From positions 1-17,776 of the forward strand of contig NW_026516928.1 in assembly GCF_025766255.1 (NCBI RefSeq): a DNA stretch of 17,776 nucleotides, read 5' to 3'. Position 1 is the stretch's first letter; every line of letters starts with the position of its first letter. The DNA comes from Zychaea mexicana (taxonomy: Eukaryota > Mucoromycota > Mucoromycetes > Mucorales > Lichtheimiaceae). Positions 1 through 8,399 of this stretch are shown here, in pieces. Below the pieces are notes generated by a model, which was not told the origin of the DNA, did no database searches, and saw only the letters and a program-made list of their open reading frames with translations. A program made the translations under genes and the position numbers.

Positions 1-588
1 TAAATAAAAGAACAACTGGGAACACCTTACATAAAAAAATAACGTTTACGCATGGTCATTATAGAAATTTAATCATTTCATTGTACCAAGCTTGAACCGA
101 GGGTGCCCTTGAAACCACTAATTTTGGTGGCATGGTGAAACCTAACTGTTTTTAAACCAATGGATGTTTGTTATATAATAAGTGAACGATGGACACGTGT
201 TTTTGTTTTCGTACTCTGTGTTTTTTACAGGCCTTGGCCTCTGAGAATCGTAATGATGGCGGTTGTTTTTCGGATGTTGACCATGCAACAAAAAGCCACA
301 ATTTAGAATTCTTGAAAAGTAACACACAGAGCAGAGTGTTCTTCCCTTTTTCCCTTACCAAGGTTTTATTTATAACATGAGCAATCGCATCCAACACTTG
401 ATCACTTGCTAGTTGAAGCTGTTGTTGCTTCATGGCCTGCTGCTTGTACGTTTATGCTAAATCCATAGCAGACATTTTGAAAGATACTAATGGAAAAGAG
501 TAAAGAAAGGTAGACGAACGCGCAGCACTTCTGGTGGACCTTTCTTGAATGGCAATAATCAAACTCAGTTCCCATGAATTCCGGCAAC
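1..588 (-). pseudogene. Broken 5' part of an uncharacterised Mucoromycota-type gene (paralogue of 12308-14182)
   Basis: On the minus strand this aligns throughout with 13731-14302, the 5' part of the gene described there. The expected start codon is at 475, and the N-terminal exon contains the recognisable KQQQLQLAS...LDAIAHVINKT stretch. It is decayed. After the seventh codon from the ATG there is a TAA. The first intron's acceptor reads GG (TTGCATGG) where the paralogue has AG (TTGCATAG). The exon corresponding to ATKVSGLNG...SNLVKL in the paralogue is interrupted by a TGA. A conserved donor (GTAAGG, reverse strand of about 25-30) still ends that exon, and the rest would lie beyond the left edge. 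Similarity upstream of the ATG continues about 113 bp and stops at the same CACGCCAGA in both copies. Function is unknown. The paralogy is seen directly; the loss of function is inferred. Confidence 0.6.
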
Positions 589-826
589 ACGCCAGATCTC
601 TCAGCTATTATTCGCCATGTGAAAAATAGTAGGCACTTCCATTTACGAACATTTGCACACCCGAGAACGAAAAACATAGTTGCTCAGTAAGGATCTTTTT
701 TTTTGTATACGTATCGATTGCTCAGTAAGGATCATCTTCTTGCTCACTGCAAAAAATTTATTCCGATTTGCAAAGTTCTAATAACCCAGGTACGAACAAG
801 CTTTGCGGTTCATAGGGACCGCTGAA
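589..826. other. Intergenic stretch, no gene seen
   Basis: No coding region is supported here. The only structure noticed is a short direct repeat, TTGCTCAGTAAGGATC, at about 680-695 and again at about 718-733. The stretch separates the broken gene fragment from the 3.2 kb element. Confidence 0.5.
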
Positions 827-831
827 GTTTC
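827..831. repeat. Left target-site duplication GTTTC of element copy 1
   Basis: GTTTC lies immediately left of the GGCGGGG terminus, and an identical GTTTC (4036-4040) lies immediately right of the GGGCC terminus at 4035. A 5-bp exact match abutting both ends fits a transposition footprint. Five bases can match by chance, so this supports the ends but does not prove them. Confidence 0.55.
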
Positions 832-860
832 GGCGGGGTTAAGGCTCCTGGGGCAAGATT
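832..860 (+). repeat. Left terminal inverted repeat, copy 1
   Basis: This is 29 bp beginning GGCGGGGTTAAGG and containing CCTGGGG. It pairs with the reverse complement of 4007-4035, which begins GGCCCTAGTAG and has CCTGGGG at the same offset. Confidence 0.55.
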
Positions 861-1105
861 CAGCCAACCATTTTGAAAGTTAAGGGAAAGTGCTCTCTAC
901 GCATTACTCGGGTATTTAAACAGACTCTGTAACATTTGTCTAATCAAATTATGATTTAAGGATGTGTTGTTACAGTTACACATAGGAACATAGTTCTGGT
1001 GGCGCTTCTTACAAGAAAGAGAGAGCGTTTTCGCACCCACACTCAACGCTTTTCTTTCTTCTATTTGGTAATTATCCTAAAAATATGGAATATCTCCTCA
1101 TCTAC

Positions 1106-3851
1106 AGTAAAACGCGGTCGCGGTAGACCCAAAGGGAGCAAAAACAAGAAGCAAAAAACCAACGAACCTCCGGCTGGGCAACGCACGCTTTAGTTCTGGA
1201 CGCCGCGTCCCACCCCATCCACGTTTGACACGAGCGACCATTCAGTCGATACAAGTTCTAAGCAACAAAGCGAATAAGCTCATACTGATGTACATAATGG
1301 CTTTCGTGCTCTTCTCCGGCCTCCCAAAATACTGAAAGCTGGCCGCCACGTAGGTGGTGACATGAAAAAGCTCCATCGTGATTACTTTATATCATGTAGC
1401 GAAAATACGGCACTGGAGCTTGGCAAATTTTCTCGTAGGCGTGGCTTTGTCGACAATGGAGGAGTGTCGTTATCTGTGTTAGCAGAAGCAGTGCTAGGCG
1501 TCCCATTGGAGAAGGTTATTAGGAAGAGCGATTGGGAAGCACGAGATCTTTCGCCTTACTCAAATATATTATGCAGCACTGGATACTTGGGCATCACTTG
1601 CTATATACACAAAATTTGCCCCATTTCTTACCGTTGGTAAAGCCATACCGTGGCCCGTACCACAAGGAGCATTTGAAGCAATATCGTCGGCTAGCCTATG
1701 GTCACGTCCGATTGCTTATGGGGAAATAACTCAAAACGGGCATCAGGTTAGTTTAATATGTAAGCTTTTTAAATGAAAAGCTCGCTAATACATGTAACTA
1801 TTTATTTGTTGCTAGCATATGCGTGATAGCACCATAGTACAAATATATAATGTCGCCATCCAGGGTGCAATAATCAGTGTATATGAGAAGACTTTAGCCG
1901 ATTTCGGTCAACCACCGTTTACAATCAAATTACCTACGTCCATGCTACGATTCGAAAAAAAAATCGCTGTGCTAGCAACAGCACTGTAATACATGTAGCT
2001 CAACAGATGCAGAAACCGTGTATCACAATGGATTCGAACTCGCCTTATGATGCTTTGTGCGAAGACGACGGAAACTCGGAAGAGCTGTCGTCATCTGATG
2101 AAGAAGCGGACGACGTTTGCAACAATCAGATTAGATCGACAACTCCAATGATTGCTGACTCTATACAGACCGACATAGCCAGCTTTGAAGCATAGCAGTA
2201 TAGTTCGCACCAAACCAACCAAAATCCATCTAGAGTTTTAAAAGATATATATCATTTCATGGCATTAATTATAGTGCCCAAGCGCCACACGCTTGCAAAG
2301 GAGTTCAGCCGCCGACTACGTGATGCAATCTTCGTTGTGGATCTCACGACAGACGAAAAGTGGAGGAATACCTAGCAAAACAAGGACTAACTTGGACATG
2401 CATGTTCAACAGCAACCCTTATTGGATTTTACGAAGAGTAAAGCGTTTTGTGCCACCACCGAGCGAACTCGAGCCTGTTATTCAAAACCTGTTCATGGAG
2501 TATGGCAACCTCATCTGCACAAGCACAGGACGAAGATTATTCGACAATGATGCTCGCCATCAAGATCAAAATATGCTCAAAGCGATTTATGAAGGCCAAA
2601 TTCAGACCATCCTGATGTGCCGATGTATTTTAGAATTATATACGACAAGAAAGCAGGCTTACCACTATATCGCTGTTGTCGCGGCACCAACTCTCTCGAG
2701 GGAGGGGTTCATGAAAACATTATACGCGCTACTGGTTCAAGTGGAGCTGGACCCCACATGGCCCATTGTTTTTTGGCTGAAATATCGTCTTCGACACAAC
2801 ATCAGAGTAAGAAGCATATGTAGCATGTCGTTTTATCATATAGCATTACTTATAAAGAGTTTTTTTTTTAAAAAAGGTTGGCACCATGAATCGCTATCAG
2901 CGTCTGCATAAAGGTCATTATGACCCCTGGCTCACCGAGGCACTATTGTATCTACGAATGAAACTTGGCATTGTTGCAACTGGTGGTTCTATTGTGGAAC
3001 ACGGCGCAAGCATTTTCACGCCAGGCTTACAGTTGCAGGCATCTGATGAAACTTTTGGTGTATCGAGAATGGCAGCTGATGTTGCAGAGGAGCTTGGTAT
3101 ACACTTAGCGACGGCGGTAACGCAGCAGCAACACAACCAACATTTACCCATGGTACGCTCACACGCTCTTGACATAAGCATCAACATATTGCTACCATCC
3201 GGCTCGACAGCAAACCAAAAAAACAAACGATATGTGTTTCTTGCTGACAAGCAAGGTGTTAAATACGCTGTAACGCCGATCCACACCTAGAAAAATTTCA
3301 TCAAGTTCAACAACATCATACCGAAGGGAAGTATCAATGCATCACAATGGGTAGACCTGGCTAAAAAGGTGGAATACATGTACCTTGAACGAAGTCGGTG
3401 GATCAACGATATCTTATAAAACACCAAACCATCTAAAGTTACATTTTGAGCGCTGGGATGAAAGGAGAATGACAAGTGCAAGTACTGCAATTAGTAATGA
3501 TGTTTGCGATACAATGAGAGAAGATCTTCAATCACCGAGTAGAGGGCAATCTATGCTACCTGCCAATACCCTTCACGTCCACCATTTGCGATTACACCTC
3601 CCTTAACAGCACCACAATACCCGCCGTCATTCCCAGCAGCGGCAACTGCTCAAACAACAGCGACGGTATCAACATCTGCAACGACGATACAAACCTATTC
3701 ACCCCCTACAGCAAGAAGAATAGCGCCTGCGCTAGCGTCGTCAAGTATATAATCAGAACCCTTGTTCCGTGTCAATGTTAATATCCCAAAAAAAAGAGCA
3801 CGACGCAAAACCATTACAGGTCATATTCCACAAAACCGTGTACATCCCTAG
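1106..3851 (+). pseudogene. Decayed AT-hook / WRN-type DEDDy exonuclease / transposase-like protein (element copy 1)
   Basis: Domains in order. An AT-hook (KRGRGRPKGSKNKK) lies at 1110-1154. The C-terminal half of a DEDDy 3'-5' exonuclease lies at about 1290-1746: motif II region GRHVGGDMKKL, then LSVLAEAVLGVPLEK, SDWEARDLSPY, and after a 1-base shift near 1560 the motif III YYAALD. An acidic segment follows (EELSSSDEEADD). The transposase-like core has KRHTLAKEFSRRLRDAIFVVD, WILRRVKRFVPPP, the RGTNSLEGGVHEN block (about 2680-2720), YRLRHNIR and HYDPWL. A Pro/Thr/Ala-rich tail ends in the basic KKRARRK. Two introns are visible: 1747-1815 and 2807-2876 (GTAAGA to AAAAAAG). The gene is broken: in-frame stops near 1191, 1275, 2193 and 3288, and frame changes near 1560, 1955, 2360, 2620 and 2780. 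Exonuclease motif I (DxE) is not found. The true start is unknown. An RNase H-fold transposase with the EGG glutamate as a catalytic residue is inference. Confidence 0.7.
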
Positions 3852-4006
3852 CTACATAGACAGCAGCTATTACCGTGACTATACCTAGTAGTACTACAGA
3901 TAGCATTGTAACTTCACAATAAACCTTAGCCATCTTTATCATCACAAGAGCGCGGCTTTATAAAAGCGCCATGCCTTGACCTCAGTAAAATAAAATATAA
4001 AATAGT

Positions 4007-4035
4007 AATTCTTCCCCAGGAATACTACTAGGGCC
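4007..4035 (-). repeat. Right terminal inverted repeat, copy 1
   Basis: This is 29 bp ending CTAGGGCC. Read as the reverse complement it shares the GGC start and the CCTGGGG core with the left terminus at 832-860. Confidence 0.55.
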
Positions 4036-4040
4036 GTTTC
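4036..4040. repeat. Right target-site duplication GTTTC of element copy 1
   Basis: Exact match to 827-831, abutting the right terminus. The single G at 4041 then separates it from the GGCGGGG start of the extra 62-bp unit. Confidence 0.55.
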
Positions 4041-4041
4041 G

Positions 4042-4165
4042 GGCGGGGTTAAGGCTCCTGGGGCAAGATTCAGCCAATCATTTTGAAAGTTAAGGGAAAG
4101 TGCGGCGGGGTTAAGGCTCCTGGGGCAAGATTCAGCCAATCATTTTGAAAGTTAAGGGAAAGTGC
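4042..4165 (+). repeat. Tandem duplication of the element's first 62 bp (two units)
   Basis: The left terminal 62 bp of the element (GGCGGGGTTAAGG to GGGAAAGTGC) occurs twice in direct succession, at 4042-4103 and 4104-4165. It occurs once at the left end of copy 1 (832-893). Both units here carry T (4078, 4140) where copy 1 has C (868). The second unit continues into the full copy 2. Confidence 0.9.
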
Positions 4166-4377
4166 TCTCTACGCATTACTCGGGTATTTAAACAGACTCT
4201 GTAACATTTGTCTAATCAAATTATGATTTAAGGATGTGTTGTTACAGTTACACATAGGAACATAGTTCTGGTGGCGCTTCTTACAAGAAAGAGAGAGCGT
4301 TTTCGCACCCACACTCAACGCTTTTCTTTCTTCTATTTGGTAATTATCCTAAAAATATGGAATATCTCCTCATCTAC

Positions 4378-7122
4378 AGTAAAACGCGGTCGCGGTAGAC
4401 CCAAAGGGAGCAAAAACAAGAAGCAAAAAACCAACGAACCTCCGGCTGGGCAACGCACGCTTTAGTTCTGGACGCCGCGTCCCACCCCATCCACGTTTGA
4501 CACGAGCGACCATTCAGTCGATACAAGTTCTAAGCAACAAAGCGAATAAGCTCATACTGATGTACATAATGGCTTTCGTGCTCTTCTCCGGCCTCCCAAA
4601 ATACTGAAAGCTGGCCGCCACGTAGGTGGTGACATGAAAAAGCTCCATCGTGATTACTTTATATCATGTAGCGAAAATACGGCACTGGAGCTTGGCAAAT
4701 TTTCTCGTAGGCGTGGCTTTGTCGACAATGGAGGAGTGTCGTTATCTGTGTTAGCAGAAGCAGTGCTAGGCGTCCCATTGGAGAAGGTTATTAGGAAGAG
4801 CGATTGGGAAGCACGAGATCTTTCGCCTTACTCAAATATATTATGCAGCACTGGATACTTGGGCATCACTTGCTATATACACAAAATTTGCCCCATTTCT
4901 TACCGTTGGTAAAGCCATACCGTGGCCCGTACCACAAGGAGCATTTGAAGCAATATCGTCGGCTAGCCTATGGTCACGTCCGATTGCTTATGGGGAAATA
5001 ACTCAAAACGGGCATCAGGTTAGTTTAATATGTAAGCTTTTTAAATGAAAAGCTCGCTAATACATGTAACTATTTATTTGTTGCTAGCATATGCGTGATA
5101 GCACCATAGTACAAATATATAATGTCGCCATCCAGGGTGCAATAATCAGTGTATATGAGAAGACTTTAGCCGATTTCGGTCAACCACCGTTTACAATCAA
5201 ATTACCTACGTCCATGCTACGATTCGAAAAAAAAATCGCTGTGCTAGCAACAGCACTGTAATACATGTAGCTCAACAGATGCAGAAACCGTGTATCACAA
5301 TGGATTCGAACTCGCCTTATGATGCTTTGTGCGAAGACGACGGAAACTCGGAAGAGCTGTCGTCATCTGATGAAGAAGCGGACGACGTTTGCAACAATCA
5401 GATTAGATCGACAACTCCAATGATTGCTGACTCTATACAGACCGACATAGCCAGCTTTGAAGCATAGCAGTATAGTTCGCACCAAACCAACCAAAATCCA
5501 TCTAGAGTTTTAAAAGATATATATCATTTCATGGCATTAATTATAGTGCCCAAGCGCCACACGCTTGCAAAGGAGTTCAGCCGCCGACTACGTGATGCAA
5601 TCTTCGTTGTGGATCTCACGACAGACGAAAAGTGGAGGAATACCTAGCAAAACAAGGACTAACTTGGACATGCATGTTCAACAGCAACCCTTATTGGATT
5701 TTACGAAGAGTAAAGCGTTTTGTGCCACCACCGAGCGAACTCGAGCCTGTTATTCAAAACCTGTTCATGGAGTATGGCAACCTCATCTGCACAAGCACAG
5801 GACGAAGATTATTCGACAATGATGCTCGCCATCAAGATCAAAATATGCTCAAAGCGATTTATGAAGGCCAAATTCAGACCATCCTGATGTGCCGATGTAT
5901 TTTAGAATTATATACGACAAGAAAGCAGGCTTACCACTATATCGCTGTTGTCGCGGCACCAACTCTCTCGAGGGAGGGGTTCATGAAAACATTATACGCG
6001 CTACTGGTTCAAGTGGAGCTGGACCCCACATGGCCCATTGTTTTTTGGCTGAAATATCGTCTTCGACACAACATCAGAGTAAGAAGCATATGTAGCATGT
6101 CGTTTTATCATATAGCATTACTTATAAAGAGTTTTTTTTTAAAAAAGGTTGGCACCATGAATCGCTATCAGCGTCTGCATAAAGGTCATTATGACCCCTG
6201 GCTCACCGAGGCACTATTGTATCTACGAATGAAACTTGGCATTGTTGCAACTGGTGGTTCTATTGTGGAACACGGCGCAAGCATTTTCACGCCAGGCTTA
6301 CAGTTGCAGGCATCTGATGAAACTTTTGGTGTATCGAGAATGGCAGCTGATGTTGCAGAGGAGCTTGGTATACACTTAGCGACGGCGGTAACGCAGCAGC
6401 AACACAACCAACATTTACCCATGGTACGCTCACACGCTCTTGACATAAGCATCAACATATTGCTACCATCCGGCTCGACAGCAAACCAAAAAAACAAACG
6501 ATATGTGTTTCTTGCTGACAAGCAAGGTGTTAAATACGCTGTAACGCCGATCCATACCTAGAAAAATTTCATCAAGTTCAACAACATCATACCGAAGGGA
6601 AGTATCAATGCATCACAATGGGTAGACCTGGCTAAAAAGGTGGAATACATGTACCTTGAACGAAGTCGGTGGATCAACGATATCTTATAAAACACCAAAC
6701 CATCTAAAGTTACATTTTGAGCGCTGGGATGAAAGGAGAATGACAAGTGCAAGTACTGCAATTAGTAATGATGTTTGCGATACAATGAGAGAAGATCTTC
6801 AATCACCGAGTAGAGGGCAATCTATGCTACCTGCCAATACCCTTCACGTCCACCATTTGCGATTACACCTCCCTTAACAGCACCACAATACCCGCCGTCA
6901 TTCCCAGCAGCGGCAACTGCTCAAACAACAGCGACGGTATCAACATCTGCAACGACGATACAAACCTATTCACCCCCTACAGCAAGAAGAATAGCGCCTG
7001 CGCTAGCGTCGTCAAGTATATCATCAGAACCCTTGTTCCGTGTCAATGTTAATATCCCAAAAAAAAGAGCACGACGCAAAACCATTACAGGTCATATTCC
7101 ACAAAACCGTGTACATCCCTAG
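4378..7122 (+). pseudogene. Decayed AT-hook / WRN-type DEDDy exonuclease / transposase-like protein (element copy 2)
   Basis: Same domain order and the same frameshifts and stops as the copy 1 gene. AT-hook is at 4382-4426, exonuclease remnant about 4562-5018, introns 5019-5087 and 6079-6147, RGTN..EGG block about 5950-5990, basic tail near 7060. There are two differences of interest. Intron 2 here has one T fewer in its T-run, so the intron becomes readable in frame and joins its neighbours into a 309-codon open frame (5632-6561). The stretch from SMSFYH to FFLKK in that frame is therefore intronic and not protein. At 7022 the C keeps a serine codon (TCA) in the Pro/Thr-rich tail where copy 1 has the stop TAA, so the tail frame here runs through to the TAG at 7120-7122. 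Confidence 0.7.
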
Positions 7123-7277
7123 CTACATAGACAGCAGCTATTACCGTGACTATACCTAGTAGTACTACAGATAGCATTGTAACTTCACAATAAACCTTAG
7201 CCATCTTTATCATTACAAGAGCGCGGCTTTATAAAAGCGCCATGCCTTGACCTCAGTAAAATAAAATATAAAATAGT

Positions 7278-7306
7278 AATTCTTCCCCAGGAATACTACT
7301 AGGGCC
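7278..7306 (-). repeat. Right terminal inverted repeat, copy 2
   Basis: Identical to 4007-4035. It directly abuts the 5' flank of the Myb-like gene (start codon 38 bp further on). Confidence 0.55.
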
Positions 7307-7343
7307 ATATTATTAGTCTTTTTCAAACAAAATCTCGAACAAG

Positions 7344-8315
7344 ATGTCTGACATTAGCAACAACACTCCCACTACCAACTCCACTCGAGGCTTTGGTTGG
7401 ACAATTGAAGAGGACACGTTGCTGTGCAAAGCTTGGGTTGATAAGACTGTGAACAGTGCACAAGGCACGAATCAGCGTAGCGGTCTAAAGCCCAATGGGT
7501 CAGGTTTTTGGAAGGACGTACATGATGAGTTCATATCGAAAATAGGCGATATAACCCGCCGAAGTACCTCTGGCTCTATGCTGAGCAGATGGGGTAACAT
7601 ACAGAGGGAGGTAGCTCGGTTGTATGGCTGTTTAGCGCAGGTCACAGCAGGACAAGGAAGTGGTCAGAATGATACGTCATTAGTAAATAAACATTTATCC
7701 TAACAGCACTACCAAAACCATAAATATTTACATTGATCGTCATCGTGTAACTCGGTCTTGCAAAAGACTTGTTCAGGCAAACATCGCCAACGAAGAAGGC
7801 TCGCTTCAAGCTTGACCATTGCTACAAGCTCCTTCATATCAGCCAAAGTTCTTGATCCGTTACGTAGAGAAGTCTACTAGTAACAGTGTCCCTGCCGAAG
7901 GATGCCAAGCCCATCCAATTGGTCGCAAGCAAGTCAAGAAGCAAAAGCAAGAGGCTTCTTATTACAAGCGTAAACGCCAAGAAAGCAACACCGAAGCCTT
8001 GGCTATTTAATGAGAGCAATGTCGAAACGACAGAGAAAGGTTCGACATGGAACGAGAGCTTGCCGACTACCACTTAATGAGTATGAGTTTGGATGGCATG
8101 GAGGAGCTCTCTCGTACAGTACCTATTTTTTATAACGCAAGAGAAAGGCACTTAAGAGACTGGAAGAAGCTGAAGCTGAAGCTGAAGCCGAAGCCAAACT
8201 TGAAGTTGAAGACCATGCTTGTGTCCCACAAGAGGGACAAGATGGATCTGATACCGAAACAGAAGCAGAAGCAGAAGCAGAAGCAAAGCAGAAGCGTAAG
8301 CTATTATCATATTAA
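7344..8315 (+). pseudogene. Myb/SANT-like DNA-binding partner protein of a PIF/Harbinger transposon (frameshifted)
   Basis: The N-terminal 119-codon frame (7344-7703) begins MSDISNNTPTTNSTRGFGWT and has the tryptophan pattern of the Myb/SANT-like domain: W-T-x-E-E-D-x-L-L-C-K-A-W near residues 19-31, F-W-K-D-V-H-D-E-F near 55-63, and S-x-L-S-R-W-G-N-I near 79-87. Further parts appear in other frames: RFKLDHCYKLL (about 7790), PKFLIRYVEKS then HPIGRKQVKKQKQEA (7846-7950), FNESNVETTEKG, and FDMERELADYHLMSMSLDGM (about 8040-8105). The end is an acidic Glu-Ala repeat tail stopping at 8313-8315. At least three frame changes break it. In Harbinger elements this protein binds DNA and helps bring the transposase to the element. 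It faces the transposase gene tail to tail. The family call is confident; activity is very unlikely. Confidence 0.75.
8164..8294 (+). repeat. Two GAAGCT/GAAGCA hexanucleotide repeat tracts
   Basis: About five GAAGCT/GAAGCC units at 8164-8195 and about five GAAGCA units at 8256-8294 encode Glu-Ala runs in the C-terminal tail of the Myb-like protein when read in the correct frame. In the neighbouring frame they give KLKLK and KQKQK runs, which are not real. Confidence 0.7.
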
Positions 8316-8399
8316 TAAATGTTTATATAAAAAAACTCATTTGCTTAAAGTCAAAGTACAGTATAATCATAATGTTATTTATAGAAAGAAATAAATTTT

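Larger units (their letters stand above)
832..4035 (+). mobile_element. DNA element, copy 1, with TIRs, carrying an AT-hook/DEDDy-exonuclease transposase-like gene
   Basis: A 3204-bp unit is bounded by imperfect terminal inverted repeats and flanked by the 5-bp direct repeat GTTTC. The left end (832-860) and the reverse complement of the right end (4007-4035) both begin GGC, both have CCTGGGG at positions 16-22 of the 29-bp repeat, and match at 17 of 29 positions. One decayed gene fills the interior on the plus strand. A second copy follows head to tail. I cannot assign the element to a named superfamily. A 5-bp duplication with GC-rich ends does not match the TTAA, TWA or CACTA signatures. 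It is non-autonomous in its present state because the gene carries many stops and frameshifts. Confidence 0.65.
4104..7306 (+). mobile_element. DNA element, copy 2, head-to-tail with copy 1
   Basis: Near-identical repeat of 832-4035 at an offset of 3272 bp, becoming 3271 after a one-base T-run difference. By eye I find about five differences: 868 C / 4140 T; a T10 / T9 run near 2860 / 6132; 3284 C / 6555 T; 3751 A / 7022 C; and 3943 C / 7214 T. The right end is again CTAGGGCC, but the bases after it (ATATT) do not match the left flank, so this copy lacks a visible target-site duplication. Direct tandem order with shared inactivating mutations suggests duplication of a dead element rather than a fresh transposition by its own enzyme. 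Confidence 0.75.

Noticed and set aside
2032..2046. tRNA T-arm-like GGATTCGAACT
   Set aside because: Short match inside a coding frame, repeated in copy 2, with no acceptor or D-arm around it.
5632..6561. Intact 309-codon gene
   Set aside because: It reads through an intron that has lost one base, and lacks the start, the exonuclease and the RGTN-EGG frame. It is part of a larger pseudogene.
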